DNA of 55,683 bases from Streptomyces lycii (lineage in GTDB: Bacteria > Actinomycetota > Actinomycetes > Streptomycetales > Streptomycetaceae). The position numbers and the translations under genes are program-made. A model generated the notes under the pieces. It did no database searches. It had not been told where the DNA came from and saw only the letters and a list, made by a program, of their open reading frames with translations. Below are positions 42,859 through 52,405 of this stretch, one piece after another (within the stretch, counting starts at the first letter, position 1; each line of letters starts with the position of its first letter). Where the stretch lies: NCBI RefSeq assembly GCF_009735685.1, contig NZ_WHPN01000157.1:1-55683 (forward strand), read 5' to 3'.

Positions 42859-44703
42859 TCACTCGTTCTTCTCGGCGCTGTCCTCCTCCGCCGCGCCGGG
42901 CCGGTCCTCACGGTGCCGGCCGCCCGGCAGGAACTCCTGCACCTTGGCCTTGAAGCCCTGTTTCACCATCGAGCCGCGGTCGCTGTCGCCCTGGAGGATC
43001 GCGGAGGCCGCGGCCTCGATCTGGTCGAAGGACGCGTGCGGCGGGATGGGCGGCACAGCCGGGTCGGTGCGGAAGTCGATGACGAAGGGCCCGTCCGCGG
43101 CGAGCGCCCGGTCCCAGGCGGACTCGACGTGCTTCGGCTTCTCCACCCGAACGCCGTCCAGTCCGAGGTTCCGGGCGATCTCGGCGTAGGGCAGGTCCGG
43201 GATGTGCTGCGACTCCTCGAACTGCGGGGCACCGGACATGGCCCGCATCTCCCAGGTGACCTGGTTGAGGTCCCCGTTGTTCAGCACGGCGACGATCAGC
43301 CGCGGATCGGACCACTCGCGGCAGTACTTCGCGGCCGTCACCATTTCCATCATGCCGTTCATCTGCATGGCGCCGTCCCCGACGAGGGCGATGGCGGGCC
43401 GGTCCGGATGCGCGAACTTCGCACCGATGGCGTACGGCACGCCCGGACCCATCGTCGCCAGCGTGCCGGACAGCGAGCCGCGCATCCGGCCGCGCAGCCG
43501 CAGATGCCGGGCGTACCAGTTGGCGGCGGAGCCGGAGTCGGCGGTGAGGAGGGCGTCGTCGGGCAGCTTGCCGTCCAGGGCGTGCACCACGTACTCGGGA
43601 TTGACCGGGTCGGCGTCCACGGCGGCGCGCCGCTGCATGACCTCCCACCAGCGGGCGACGTCCTTCTCGATCTTCTCCCGCCAGCCGCGGCTCTCCTTGC
43701 GGTGCAGCCGGGGCAGCAGCCGCTGCAGCGTCTCGCGGGCGTCACCGACGAGGTTCACCTCGAACGGGTAGCGCAGACCGATCATGTGCGGGTCGATGTC
43801 GATCTGCACCGCCCGCGCCTGGTCCAGCTCCGGCATGAACTGGGTGTAGGGGAAGCTGGAGCCGATCATCAACAGGGTGTCGCACCCCTGCATCAGCTCG
43901 TACGAGGGGCGGGTGCCCAGCAGTCCGATGGAGCCGGTCACACAGGGCAGGTCGTCCGGCAGCACGTCCTTGCCCAGCAGGGCCTTGGCCACACCGGCGC
44001 CGAGCACGTCCGCCAGCCGCTCGACCTCCTGTCGTGCCCCGCGGGCGCCCTGCCCGATCAGGACGGCGACCTTCTCACCGGCGTTCAGCACATCGGCGGC
44101 CCGCTGGACGTCCTCGTCGGCCGGCACCGGCGCGTAGTGCCCCAGGCCCAGGCTGGACGGCACCATCTTGAACGCGTGGGTGGGCGGGGAGTAGTCCAGC
44201 TCCTGCACGTCGGCGGGCAGGATGATCGCGGTGACGGTGCGCTTGGCGTACGCGGTGCGGAACGCCCGGTCGATCAGGTTCGGCAGTTGTTCCGGCACCA
44301 TCGCCGTCTCGCAGAACTCCGAGGCGACGTCCTTGTAGAGGCTCTGCAGGTCCACTTCCTGCTGGTACGAGCCGCCCATGGCGCTGCGGTTGGTCTGCCC
44401 GATCAGCGCCACGACCGGAACGTGGTCGAGCTTCGCGTCGTAGAGGCCGTTCAGCAGGTGGATCGCGCCCGGCCCGGACGTGGCCGCGCACACGCCCACC
44501 CGGCCGGAGAACTTGGCGTATCCCACCGCCTGGAAGGCGGACATCTCCTCGTGCCGGGCCTGGACGAACTTCGGCCGGTTGCCGGCCCGGCCCCAGGCCG
44601 CCAGCAGGCCGTTGATCCCGTCGCCGGCGTAGGAGAAGACATGCTCCACGTCCCAGTCGCGCAGTCGCTGGAGGATGTAGTCGGACACCTTCGAGCCGGC
44701 CAT
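42859..44703 (-). CDS. Thiamine-diphosphate enzyme, pyruvate oxidase (PoxB)-like
   Basis: A 614-residue three-domain ThDP enzyme. The catalytic glutamate lies in RHEEMSAFQAVGYAKFSG near residue 52, the ThDP/Mg motif GDGAMQMNGMMEMVTAAKYC...NNGDLNQV is near residue 440-475, and a central domain follows VAVLIGQGARGARQEVERLADVLGAG near residue 215. The overall pattern fits pyruvate:quinone oxidoreductase and related proteins of the acetolactate synthase superfamily. If it is PoxB-like it decarboxylates pyruvate to acetate and passes electrons to quinone at the membrane. A long basic/acidic C-terminal tail may help with membrane binding. An acetolactate-synthase-like activity cannot be excluded. 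ACGGAG precedes the ATG. Confidence 0.85.
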   Translation of the reverse strand: MAGSKVSDYILQRLRDWDVEHVFSYAGDGINGLLAAWGRAGNRPKFVQARHEEMSAFQAVGYAKFSGRVGVCAATSGPGAIHLLNGLYDAKLDHVPVVALIGQTNRSAMGGSYQQEVDLQSLYKDVASEFCETAMVPEQLPNLIDRAFRTAYAKRTVTAIILPADVQELDYSPPTHAFKMVPSSLGLGHYAPVPADEDVQRAADVLNAGEKVAVLIGQGARGARQEVERLADVLGAGVAKALLGKDVLPDDLPCVTGSIGLLGTRPSYELMQGCDTLLMIGSSFPYTQFMPELDQARAVQIDIDPHMIGLRYPFEVNLVGDARETLQRLLPRLHRKESRGWREKIEKDVARWWEVMQRRAAVDADPVNPEYVVHALDGKLPDDALLTADSGSAANWYARHLRLRGRMRGSLSGTLATMGPGVPYAIGAKFAHPDRPAIALVGDGAMQMNGMMEMVTAAKYCREWSDPRLIVAVLNNGDLNQVTWEMRAMSGAPQFEESQHIPDLPYAEIARNLGLDGVRVEKPKHVESAWDRALAADGPFVIDFRTDPAVPPIPPHASFDQIEAAASAILQGDSDRGSMVKQGFKAKVQEFLPGGRHREDRPGAAEEDSAEKNE

Positions 44704-44912
44704 GGGTACTCCGTTTCATTCCCGGGACTTCCGCGGTACTTCCCGCGGGCCCGTGACTTCCGCGGCGGGTCACGGACACGGCTGCGGGTAACCCCCGGCC
44801 GCGGGCGGAAACGTCGGTCCCGCACCGGAGGGGGTGACGGCGCGGCCGGTGTTCCGCCCGCCCGCGCGCCCGGCTCCGGTGCGGGCCGGGCCCGTCCCGG
44901 CTGCCGCGTACG

Positions 44913-44954
44913 CCCGGCCGCCTCCCGGCGCGGCGCGGTCCTTCCGCGGCCGGG
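44913..44954 (-). terminator. Hairpin at the end of the BCCT gene
   Basis: CCCGGCCGC (44913-44921) pairs with GCGGCCGGG (44946-44954) right after the stop of the minus-strand gene. The loop of 24 nt is rather long. Confidence 0.5.
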
Positions 44955-44955
44955 G

Positions 44956-47037
44956 TCAGTCCTCCTTGCCCGGCAGGTGCACCTCGGCCGTATCGGGCCG
45001 GTGGCCCGGCATCGAGGAACCGGCGGTGGCCTCGCGGTGCAGCCGCAGGAACTCCAGATAGCGCTCGTACTGGTCGAGGATGTTGTCGATGAGCTGCTCC
45101 TTGCTGTAGCCCATCACGTCATAGCCCTGGCTGCCGTCGGTGAGGTGCACCTCGAAGCGGACGTACGTGTCGCGTTCGGTGACCGTGCGCATCGCGAACG
45201 CCGGGGTGGGCACCTCCACCGGCCAGAGGCGGTAGAAGAAGACCTCGGCCCCGCCCATCGGGATGCGGATCTCCGTGTGCGGCAGCCCGGCCTCCTCGTC
45301 CGTCCCCTCCACGACCGACGCCTCGACCCCCTGCCGGCCCAGCTCCTCCGCCACGTCCGCGAACGCCGGGCGGCACACCTGGTCCAGGAATCTGACCGCC
45401 GCCCGCCTGCTGGGGAAGCTCATGGCCCGCCCGAGGCGCTGCCGCCAGGTGCCCTCCGTGGCCGGGCCGAGGTGCGGGGCGGGCCCGGAAAGCGACGACG
45501 GCAGCGGGGTCCTGGACGCGTCCTGCCGCATCCGTTCGATGCGCAGCGCCTTGTACAGGCCCCAGATGATGAGGAACATCACGAAGGAGAAGGGCAGGCC
45601 CATGATGATGGTCGCGTTCGTCAACGCCTCCACGCCGCCGACGAGCAGCATGGCGAGGGTCAGCAGCCCGGTCGCCGACGCCCAGAAGATGCGCACCCAG
45701 GAGGGAGCGTCGGTGAGCGGGGTCGGCAGGTGCGAACTGAGATTGCTCATCACCAGCGCGCCGGAGTCCGCCGAGGTGACGTAGAGCAGCAGCCCGACGA
45801 AGGTCGCCAGCCCGGCGCTGAAGGTCGCCCCCGGATACTGCGCGAGCAGCTCGTAGAAGCCCTGCTCGGGGGTGGTGGCGGCGGTCTCGCCGAACTCGGC
45901 GTTGCCGGACCGCACCAGGGCGAGCGCGCTGTTTCCGAAGACGGACAGGAACACCAGGGTGAAGAGGAAGGGGATCACCAGCGTCGCCGCGACGAACTCC
46001 CGGATGGTCCGGCCGCGCGAGATCCTCGCCAGGAACAGCCCGACGAACGGCGCCCACGCGATCCACCACGCCCAGAAGAACAGCGTCCAGGCGTTGAGCC
46101 ACTCGGTGGGCTGGTCGTACGCGAAGGTGTTCAGCATCATCGACGGGAAGCGGCTGACGTAGTCGCCGATGTTGAGGACGAGGCTGTTGAGGAGCCGGAT
46201 GGGGCTGGAGACGAACAGCATGTAGAGCATCAGGGCGACGGCCAGGACGACGTTCAGCTCGGACAGCCGCCGGATGCCCTTGTCCACGCCCGCCACGGCC
46301 GAGGCCGTCGCCAGCACCACGGCGACGGCGATGAGGCCGATCTGCGCGGCCGTCCCCTGCGGGATGCCGAAGAGGAACGTCAGCCCGTAGTTGAGCTGGA
46401 CGACGCCGATGCCGAGGGACACGGAGATGCCGAAGACCGTGCCGATGACGGCGGCGAGGTCGACCGCGTCCCCGATCCGTCCGTGGATGCGCTTGCCGAT
46501 GATCGGGTACAGCGCCGACCGGATCGCCAGCGGGAGGCGGTAGCGGAACGAGAAGTAACCGAGGGCCATGCCCATCAGCGCGTACATGCCCCAGCCGGTG
46601 ATGCCGTAGTGGAACAGCGTCCACACCACGGCCTGCCGCGCCGCCTCGACCGTCTCCGCCTCGCCCTCGGGCGGGGCGAGATAGTGGCTGACCGGCCCGG
46701 CGACGGAGAAGAACATCAGGTCGATGCCGATGCCCGCCGCGAACAGCATGGTGGCCCACGCGAACAGGCCGTAGTCCGGGGTGGAGTGCTGCGGGCCGAG
46801 CTTGATGGTCCCGTACCGGGAGGCGGCGGCGTACACCACGAACAGGAGATACAGGGTGGCGGCGAGGAAGTAGTACCAGCCGAAACCGGAGGAGATCCAC
46901 CCCACCACGACGCCGATCGTGCTCTCCGCGCCCTCCGGCGTGATGATCGCCCAGACCGAGATGGCCAGGATCAGCACGGACGACCCGAAGAAGACGACGG
47001 GCTTGAGCCGTGTGCCGCTCTCTCCATCGGTTGACAC
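44956..47037 (-). CDS. betT: BCCT-family choline/glycine-betaine transporter, BetT type
   Basis: A 693-residue 12-span carrier of the betaine/choline/carnitine family. Recognised segments are FAAGIGIDLMFFSVAG near residue 110, the BCCT signature WAWWIAWAPFVGLFLARISRGRTIREFV near residue 330-360 and YVTSADSGALVMSN. A cytoplasmic C-terminal domain of about 190 residues (RQRLGRAMSFPSRRAAVRFLDQVCRPAF to DQYERYLEFL) is the osmosensing-type tail of BetT. The start is GTG 47037, with AGGGGAG upstream; longer starts lack a ribosome site. In the FFSVAGP segment a glycine sits where E. coli BetT has glutamate (SVAEP). It should take up choline or betaine under osmotic stress. Confidence 0.93.
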   Translation of the reverse strand: MSTDGESGTRLKPVVFFGSSVLILAISVWAIITPEGAESTIGVVVGWISSGFGWYYFLAATLYLLFVVYAAASRYGTIKLGPQHSTPDYGLFAWATMLFAAGIGIDLMFFSVAGPVSHYLAPPEGEAETVEAARQAVVWTLFHYGITGWGMYALMGMALGYFSFRYRLPLAIRSALYPIIGKRIHGRIGDAVDLAAVIGTVFGISVSLGIGVVQLNYGLTFLFGIPQGTAAQIGLIAVAVVLATASAVAGVDKGIRRLSELNVVLAVALMLYMLFVSSPIRLLNSLVLNIGDYVSRFPSMMLNTFAYDQPTEWLNAWTLFFWAWWIAWAPFVGLFLARISRGRTIREFVAATLVIPFLFTLVFLSVFGNSALALVRSGNAEFGETAATTPEQGFYELLAQYPGATFSAGLATFVGLLLYVTSADSGALVMSNLSSHLPTPLTDAPSWVRIFWASATGLLTLAMLLVGGVEALTNATIIMGLPFSFVMFLIIWGLYKALRIERMRQDASRTPLPSSLSGPAPHLGPATEGTWRQRLGRAMSFPSRRAAVRFLDQVCRPAFADVAEELGRQGVEASVVEGTDEEAGLPHTEIRIPMGGAEVFFYRLWPVEVPTPAFAMRTVTERDTYVRFEVHLTDGSQGYDVMGYSKEQLIDNILDQYERYLEFLRLHREATAGSSMPGHRPDTAEVHLPGKED

Positions 47038-47223
47038 GAAGCCGGCTCCCCTGTGTGCGGTACGCAGTCCCGTCCTCGCGCGTCCGGGCGGCGCGTGGCG
47101 GGTGGTAGGCAGTGTCGGCCGCGCCGGCCGCCCAGTCCAGCACCGCGCGGTCCGTGTCGGCGCGGGGTGTGCTCGAACGGGCCAACGCGGATCCTCGTGC
47201 GCTCGGCCGTACATGAGATCCCG

Positions 47224-48780
47224 TCAGCCGCCGTGGAACCAGCGGCTGAGCGCCACCCGCAGCCGCCGGGCCCGTGACGCCTTGCCGGCGTCCGGGCCGG
47301 GCAGCCGGAGCGGCCGCGGGGACTCCTTCAGCGCCAGTGTCCAGCGCTCCCGCGGGGACAGCGGCCGGCGCCCCTCGTCCAGGCCGCCCTGCACGCTCTG
47401 CCGGACCTCGCCGGTCTCGTCACCCCGCTCGATGCGCTCCAGGTCGTGCGCCTGGAGCCCCAGGCAGACGCTCCTGGTCAGCAGGAAGGCGGCCACCGGG
47501 CCGGCCACCAGGGCGACCCGCAGGACCCAGGTCAGGGCGTTCAGCGAGATGTCCAGCGTGTACGCGACGACGTCGTTGCCCCCGGCCAGCAGCAGCACGC
47601 CGTAGAAGGTGATGCCCGCGGCGCCCAGCCCGGTCCGGACCGGGCGGTTCCGGGGGCGGTCGCACAAATGGTGCTCCCCGGTGTCGCCCGTCACCCATCT
47701 CTCCAGGAACGGGTAGAGATACAGGCACAGGAACAGCAGCGCCGGCAGGATCACGGTGGGGACGAGGACGTTCCACACGAGGGTGTGGCCCCACAGCGTG
47801 GTCTCGAAGGGCGGCATGAGCCGCAGCGAGCCCTCCAGGAAACCGACGTACCAGTCCGGCTGCGAGCCGGTGCTGACCTGGTCGGCACGGTACGGGCCGT
47901 AGTCCCAGACCGGGTTGATCTGCGCGAGCCCGCCCAGCAGGGCGAGCACCCCGAAGACCATGGCGCACAGTCCCGCGGACGACGCGGTGAACCCGGGGAA
48001 GGCGGGCTTGCCGACGACGTTCCGGTTCGACCGGCCGGGCCCGCCCCACTGGGTGTGCTTCAGGTACACGACCAGGATCAGATGGACGACGACCAGGGCG
48101 AGCAGCAGGCCCGGGACGAGCAGGATGTGGGTCACGTACAGGCGCGGGACGATGTCGTGCCCCGGGTATTCGCCGCCGAACAGGAAGAACATCAGATAGG
48201 TGCCGACGACCGGGATCGACAGCAGCAGGCTCTGCACCACCCGCATGCCGGTGCCCGACAGCAGGTCGTCGGGCAGCGAATAGCCGCAGAAGCCCTCGAC
48301 GACCGCCAGCAGGAACAGCGTCAGCCCGATGACCCAGTTCAGCTCCCGCGGCTTGCGGAACGCCCCGGTGAAGAAGATGCGCAGCATGTGCAGGCCGATG
48401 GCGCTGACGAAGACCAGCGCCGCCCAGTGGTGCATCTGCCGGATCAGCAGCCCGCCGCGCACGTCGAAGCTGATGCGCAGGGTGGACGCGTAGGCCTCGG
48501 AGACCGGGACGCCCCGCAGCGGTTCGTACGAGCCCTCGTACGGGACCTGGCTCATGCCCGGGTTGAAGAACAGCGTGAGGAACACCCCGGTCAGCACCAG
48601 CAGGACCAGGCTGTACAGGGCGATCTCACCGAGCAGGAACGACCAGTGGTCCGGGAACGCCTTGCGCAGCAGCGCCCCGCCCTCGGCCGCGGGCAGCCGG
48701 CTGTCCAGCGCCCGGAATCCCGTTCCGGTCGGCCGCCCGGCCTTCGCCCCGGGCCTCCCCTTCCGCCGCGCGAACAGCAT
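47224..48780 (-). CDS. qcrB: Cytochrome b subunit of bc1 complex (QcrB paralogue)
   Basis: A 518-residue eight-span cytochrome b. Heme-ligand histidines lie in MHHWAALVFVSAIGLHMLRIFF near residues 115-135 and in THILLVPGLLLALVVVHLILVV near 210-230. The quinol-site motif PDWY (the actinobacterial form of PEWY) is present in SQPDWYVGFLEGSLRL. An extra C-terminal region of about 100 residues is typical of actinobacteria. It is the last gene of a ctaD-ctaF-qcrB unit, 26 bp after ctaF. The usual partners QcrA (Rieske) and QcrC (diheme cytochrome c) are absent from the window, so this is probably a second copy. Confidence 0.92.
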   Translation of the reverse strand: MLFARRKGRPGAKAGRPTGTGFRALDSRLPAAEGGALLRKAFPDHWSFLLGEIALYSLVLLVLTGVFLTLFFNPGMSQVPYEGSYEPLRGVPVSEAYASTLRISFDVRGGLLIRQMHHWAALVFVSAIGLHMLRIFFTGAFRKPRELNWVIGLTLFLLAVVEGFCGYSLPDDLLSGTGMRVVQSLLLSIPVVGTYLMFFLFGGEYPGHDIVPRLYVTHILLVPGLLLALVVVHLILVVYLKHTQWGGPGRSNRNVVGKPAFPGFTASSAGLCAMVFGVLALLGGLAQINPVWDYGPYRADQVSTGSQPDWYVGFLEGSLRLMPPFETTLWGHTLVWNVLVPTVILPALLFLCLYLYPFLERWVTGDTGEHHLCDRPRNRPVRTGLGAAGITFYGVLLLAGGNDVVAYTLDISLNALTWVLRVALVAGPVAAFLLTRSVCLGLQAHDLERIERGDETGEVRQSVQGGLDEGRRPLSPRERWTLALKESPRPLRLPGPDAGKASRARRLRVALSRWFHGG

Positions 48781-48806
48781 CCGCCGCGCCCCTTCCTGTC
48801 AGCCGG

Positions 48807-49190
48807 TCAGCGGTCGTTGTGCTGGAAGACGAATCCGGCGATGCCGGGAGCGACGACCCCGATGCCGATGAGGAACAGCCACAGCCCGTAGACCATGCCC
48901 AGGCCCAGCAGCGCCGTGCCGGCCGCGGTGAGCACCGGGTAGTAGCTGCGCGGGGAGAAGAAGTCCACCGGCCCGGCGCCCTCGTGGACCGGTGCTTCCC
49001 GGGTGTCCTGCGGCCGCTTGCCCGCGCGGGCCCACTGGACCCAGAGGAAGGCGGCGACGAGGGAGGCCATCAGGAAGGAGACCAGCAGGACCGCGGTGCC
49101 GGCCGGTTCCAGTGACCCCCAGGCGTAGACCGCGGTGACAGCGGCGAAGAACACCGCCACGCCCGTGAACAGGTACGCCTCCGTCTTCAC
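48807..49190 (-). CDS. ctaF: Cytochrome c oxidase subunit IV (CtaF)
   Basis: A 127-residue four-span protein of the actinobacterial subunit IV family: [46 protein letters not shown] and [24 protein letters not shown], with the FFSPRSYYP segment typical of CtaF. The GTG start at 49190 overlaps the ctaD stop as GTGA, so translation is coupled to ctaD. It has no catalytic cofactor and structures the oxidase. Confidence 0.9.
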   Translation of the reverse strand: MKTEAYLFTGVAVFFAAVTAVYAWGSLEPAGTAVLLVSFLMASLVAAFLWVQWARAGKRPQDTREAPVHEGAGPVDFFSPRSYYPVLTAAGTALLGLGMVYGLWLFLIGIGVVAPGIAGFVFQHNDR

Positions 49191-50899
49191 CGGTCCGCCC
49201 GCTTCCCCGCCGGATGGCCGGACGAGCCCGTGGGGGGACGGTGCCCGGCGCCCGCCGTCTCCGGATGGTGCAGGTCGAAGGCGGGCGACTCGGAGCGGAT
49301 CCGGGGCAGGGCGTGGAAGTTGTGCCGGGGCGGCGGGCAGCTGGTGGCCCACTCCAGGGACCGTCCCCAGCCCCACGGGTCGTCCGTGGTGACCCGTTCG
49401 CCGTACCGCGCCGTCTTCCAGAGGTTGTAGAGGAACGGCAGCGTGGACAGTCCGAGCAGGAAGGAGCTGATGGAGGAGATGGTGTTGAGGGCGGTGAACC
49501 CGTCGGCGGCCAGATAGTCGGCGTACCGCCGGGGCATGCCCTGCTCGCCCAGCCAGTGGTGGACGAGGAAGGTGCCCTGGAAGCCCACGAAAAGCGTCCA
49601 GAAATGGATCTTCCCGAGCCGTTCGTCGAGCATCTTCCCGGTGAATTTGGGCCACCAGAAGTAGAAACCGGCGAAGGTCGCGAAGACGATCGTGCCGAAC
49701 AGGACGTAATGCAGGTGCGCCACGATGAAATACGTGTCGGTCACGTGGAAGTCCAGCGGCGGGGAGGCGATGAGCACGCCGGTGAGACCGCCCAGCAGAA
49801 AGGTGACGAGAAAGCCGGCCGACCAGAGCATGGGGGTCTCGAAGGACAGCGAGCCCTTCCACATGGTGCCGATCCAGTTGAAGAACTTCACGCCGGTGGG
49901 TACGGCGATCAGAAAGGACATCAGGGAGAAGAACGGCAGCAGCACACCGCCGGTGGCGAACATGTGGTGGGCCCAGACGGTGGCCGACAGCCCGGTGATG
50001 GCGATGGTCGCGCCGATCAGCCCGAGGTATCCGAAGACCGGTTTTCTGCTGAACACCGGAATGATCTCGGTGACGACACCGAAGAAGGGCAGCGCGACGA
50101 TGTAGACCTCGGGATGGCCGAAGAACCAGAAGAGGTGCTGCCACAGCAGGGCACCGCCGTTCGCGGGATCGAAGACGTGCGCGCCGAACCGCCGGTCCGC
50201 GTACAGCGCGAACAGCGCCGCCGTCAGCACGGGAAAGGCGAGCAGCGCCAGGATCGAGGTGAACAGCACGTTCCAGGTGAACAGCGGCATCCGGAAGACG
50301 GTCATGCCCGGCGCGCGCAGGCAGACGATCGTGGTGATGAAGTTGACCGACCCCAGAATGGTGCTCAGTCCGGCCACGATCAGTCCGACCGTCCACAGGT
50401 CACCGCCGGTGCCGGGAGAGAACTCCTGCCGGTTGAGGGGCGCGTACGCGAACCAGCCGAAGGCCGCCGCGCCGTTCGACGTGAGAAAGCCGCCGACGAC
50501 CATCAGCCCGCCGAACAGGAACACCCAGTAGGTGAAGGCGTTGAGCCGGGGAAAGGCGACGTCGGGGGCGCCGATCTGCAGCGGCATGACGGCGTTCGCA
50601 AAGCCGGTGAAGGTGGGGGTCGCGAACAGCAGCATCATGATGGTGCCGTGCAGGGTGAACAGCTGGTTGTACTGGTGCTCGGAGACGATCTGCATGCCCG
50701 GCCGTGCCAGTTCGGCCCGCATCAGCATCGCCATGAGCCCGGCCAGCAGGAAGAAGGCGAACGACGTCACCAGGTACATGTTCCCGATCACCTTGTGATC
50801 GGTCGTGGTGAGCCACCGCACCACCGCCCTGCCCACCCGCAGCGACCGCTCACCGGCCGGAGGCGGAGCCGCCGCCTCCTGTTCCGCCTCCACGCTCAT
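49187..50899 (-). CDS. ctaD: Cytochrome c oxidase subunit I (CtaD paralogue)
   Basis: A 570-residue 12-span heme-copper oxidase subunit I. All catalytic residues are visible: heme a histidine in FTLHGTIMM, the D-channel aspartate in [15 protein letters not shown] with the cross-linked tyrosine and channel glutamate, the CuB pair in WAHHMF, the K-channel lysine in PTGVKFFNW and the heme a3/heme a histidines in AHLHYVLFG. The enzyme should therefore be active. It is the first gene of the unit, with GGAGGT before the ATG at 50899. CtaC (CuA subunit II) and CtaE (subunit III) are not here, in contrast to the main ctaCDFE-qcrCAB locus known in Streptomyces. Confidence 0.95.
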   Translation of the reverse strand: MSVEAEQEAAAPPPAGERSLRVGRAVVRWLTTTDHKVIGNMYLVTSFAFFLLAGLMAMLMRAELARPGMQIVSEHQYNQLFTLHGTIMMLLFATPTFTGFANAVMPLQIGAPDVAFPRLNAFTYWVFLFGGLMVVGGFLTSNGAAAFGWFAYAPLNRQEFSPGTGGDLWTVGLIVAGLSTILGSVNFITTIVCLRAPGMTVFRMPLFTWNVLFTSILALLAFPVLTAALFALYADRRFGAHVFDPANGGALLWQHLFWFFGHPEVYIVALPFFGVVTEIIPVFSRKPVFGYLGLIGATIAITGLSATVWAHHMFATGGVLLPFFSLMSFLIAVPTGVKFFNWIGTMWKGSLSFETPMLWSAGFLVTFLLGGLTGVLIASPPLDFHVTDTYFIVAHLHYVLFGTIVFATFAGFYFWWPKFTGKMLDERLGKIHFWTLFVGFQGTFLVHHWLGEQGMPRRYADYLAADGFTALNTISSISSFLLGLSTLPFLYNLWKTARYGERVTTDDPWGWGRSLEWATSCPPPRHNFHALPRIRSESPAFDLHHPETAGAGHRPPTGSSGHPAGKRADR

Positions 50900-51151
50900 C
50901 CGACCTCCACACCACCGGGCTGCCTCGGAGCCCGGTGCCCGGAGCGACGCGATCCATGCCCGGCCAGTGTCCGGAAAAGCGCCGCCGGCTCCGGTGCCGC
51001 CACGCCTGCGCGGGCCTGCGGGTCACCCGGACGCGGAGCCCCGCGGCCCGCGGCCCGGGCGGCCGGGCCCGGCCGTACCAGCCGGGCCGGCTGCTTGCCC
51101 AGGGCCGCCCGTGCCGCCGGACGGCACACGCGGAGACCGGGCCGGCGGCCT

Positions 51152-51170
51152 GTCACCGGCCGCCGGTGAC
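51152..51170 (-). terminator. HAD gene terminator hairpin
   Basis: GTCACCGG (51152-51159) pairs with CCGGTGAC (51163-51170) around a 3-nt loop, 8 bp beyond the stop of the minus-strand HAD gene. The gap 50900-51177 between it and ctaD shows nothing else. Confidence 0.6.
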
Positions 51171-51177
51171 GGCCGGC

Positions 51178-51867
51178 TCAGCGCGGTCCCGTGATCCAGT
51201 CGAGGGCCGCCCGGGCGTCGAACTCCCGCTGCCCGCCCGCGAACAGCAGCCCGGCCGCTGCGAACGCCGGATCGCCGGCCGTCTCCGGGACGTACGGAAC
51301 GGCGACGCAGCGCATCCCGGCGCGCCGGGCCGCCTCGGCGCCGGGCGGCGCGTCCTCCAGCACCACACAGTCGGCGGGGGCGGCCCCGAGCCGGCGCGCC
51401 GCCTCCAGGAAGACGTCCGGCTCCGGCTTGCCGCGCGCGACCTCCTCCGCCGACACGGTCACCGGGATCAGCGCGTCCAGCCCCGTCACCGCGAGGACCG
51501 CCTCGATCGCCGCCCGGGAGGAACCGGACGCGACCGCCATCGGCACCCCCGACGCGTGCAGCGCCTCCACCAGCTTCCGCATCTGCGGGAAGACCTCGGT
51601 CGCGGCACCGGCCAGCTCCAGATAGAGCCGGTTCTTCCCGGCGAGGAGTTCCCCGAGGGGAGCGTCCAGGGCGTACCGGGCGCGCAGCGTCTCCAGCGTC
51701 TCGCGGGTGCCGATCCCGATGAAGCGGGTGTGCTGCGCCCAGTCGAAGTCGTGCACGCCGTACCGGGCGAGCAGCCGGCGTCCCGCCTCGTAGTAGTTCG
51801 GCTCGCTGTCGACGAGGGTGCCGTCGAGGTCGAAGATCACGTGCGGGGTGCCGGACGGGGCGTTCAT
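51178..51867 (-). CDS. HAD-superfamily phosphatase, beta-phosphoglucomutase-like
   Basis: A 229-residue HAD hydrolase. Motif I FDLDGTLVDSEP is at residue 12, motif II VASGSSRAAI near 113, motif III KPEPDVFLEAARRL near 147 and motif IV ADCVVLEDAPPGAEAARRAGM near 165. The SEPNY and helical cap after motif I put it in subfamily I with phosphoglycolate phosphatases and beta-phosphoglucomutases. The substrate is not evident. ATG 51867. Confidence 0.9.
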   Translation of the reverse strand: MNAPSGTPHVIFDLDGTLVDSEPNYYEAGRRLLARYGVHDFDWAQHTRFIGIGTRETLETLRARYALDAPLGELLAGKNRLYLELAGAATEVFPQMRKLVEALHASGVPMAVASGSSRAAIEAVLAVTGLDALIPVTVSAEEVARGKPEPDVFLEAARRLGAAPADCVVLEDAPPGAEAARRAGMRCVAVPYVPETAGDPAFAAAGLLFAGGQREFDARAALDWITGPR

Positions 51868-51919
51868 GGCTCCAGCATGCCAAGGGCGCCGCCGCCGGCC
51901 GGCAGCGGGCGCCCGCCGC

Positions 51920-52405
51920 TCAGGCCGGGCGCCGCGCCGCCCGGCCGACCGACTCCACCAGCGGCAGCATCCGGTACGGCACGCGGCGGCGCAGCGCCAC
52001 GTCGGTACGGGTGCGGACCACGCCCGGCAGCTGGATGAGCTGCTGGATGACGTCCTCCAGATGCCCGTTGTCGCGGGCGACGACCCGGGTCAGCAGGTCC
52101 CCGCCGCCGGTCACCGAGAACGCCTCGATGATCTCCGGCACCTCGGCCAGCGCGTCCCCCACGTCCACGAGGTGCCCCTGGGTGACCTCGATGTGGACGA
52201 ACGCCAGGACCGGGTGGCCCAGGGCGGCGGCGGAGAGGTGCGGCCCGGAGCCGGTGATGACACCGTCCCGTTCCATACGCTCCAGACGCGCCTGGAGTGT
52301 TCCGCGCGCGATGCCCAGCAGGCGGGCGTACTCCCGGACGCTGGTGCGCGGCTGCTCCAGCAGCAGCCGCAGGATGCGGGTGTCGAGCGAGTCCACGGCG
52401 GCCAT
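51920..52405 (-). CDS. Lrp/AsnC-family transcriptional regulator
   Basis: A 161-residue feast/famine regulator: N-terminal helix-turn-helix at residues about 5-50 (LDTRILRLLLEQPRTSVREYARLLGIARGTLQARLERMERDGVI), then a RAM ligand-binding domain (AFVHIEVTQG, EIIEAFSVTGGGDLLTRVVARD). The ATG at 52405 follows AAGGGAG. Upstream are two direct CATTGG motifs, possible binding sites, on the way to the divergent FUSC gene. Confidence 0.92.
   Translation of the reverse strand: MAAVDSLDTRILRLLLEQPRTSVREYARLLGIARGTLQARLERMERDGVITGSGPHLSAAALGHPVLAFVHIEVTQGHLVDVGDALAEVPEIIEAFSVTGGGDLLTRVVARDNGHLEDVIQQLIQLPGVVRTRTDVALRRRVPYRMLPLVESVGRAARRPA

Noticed and set aside
42766..47034. A 1,422-codon open frame on the plus strand
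   Set aside because: It is antisense to the ThDP enzyme and BetT genes, both fully supported by family motifs. No domain or ribosome site is seen.
49214..51169. A 651-codon open frame on the plus strand
   Set aside because: Antisense to ctaD. Its Glu/Arg/Gly/Gln-rich composition is a strand shadow.
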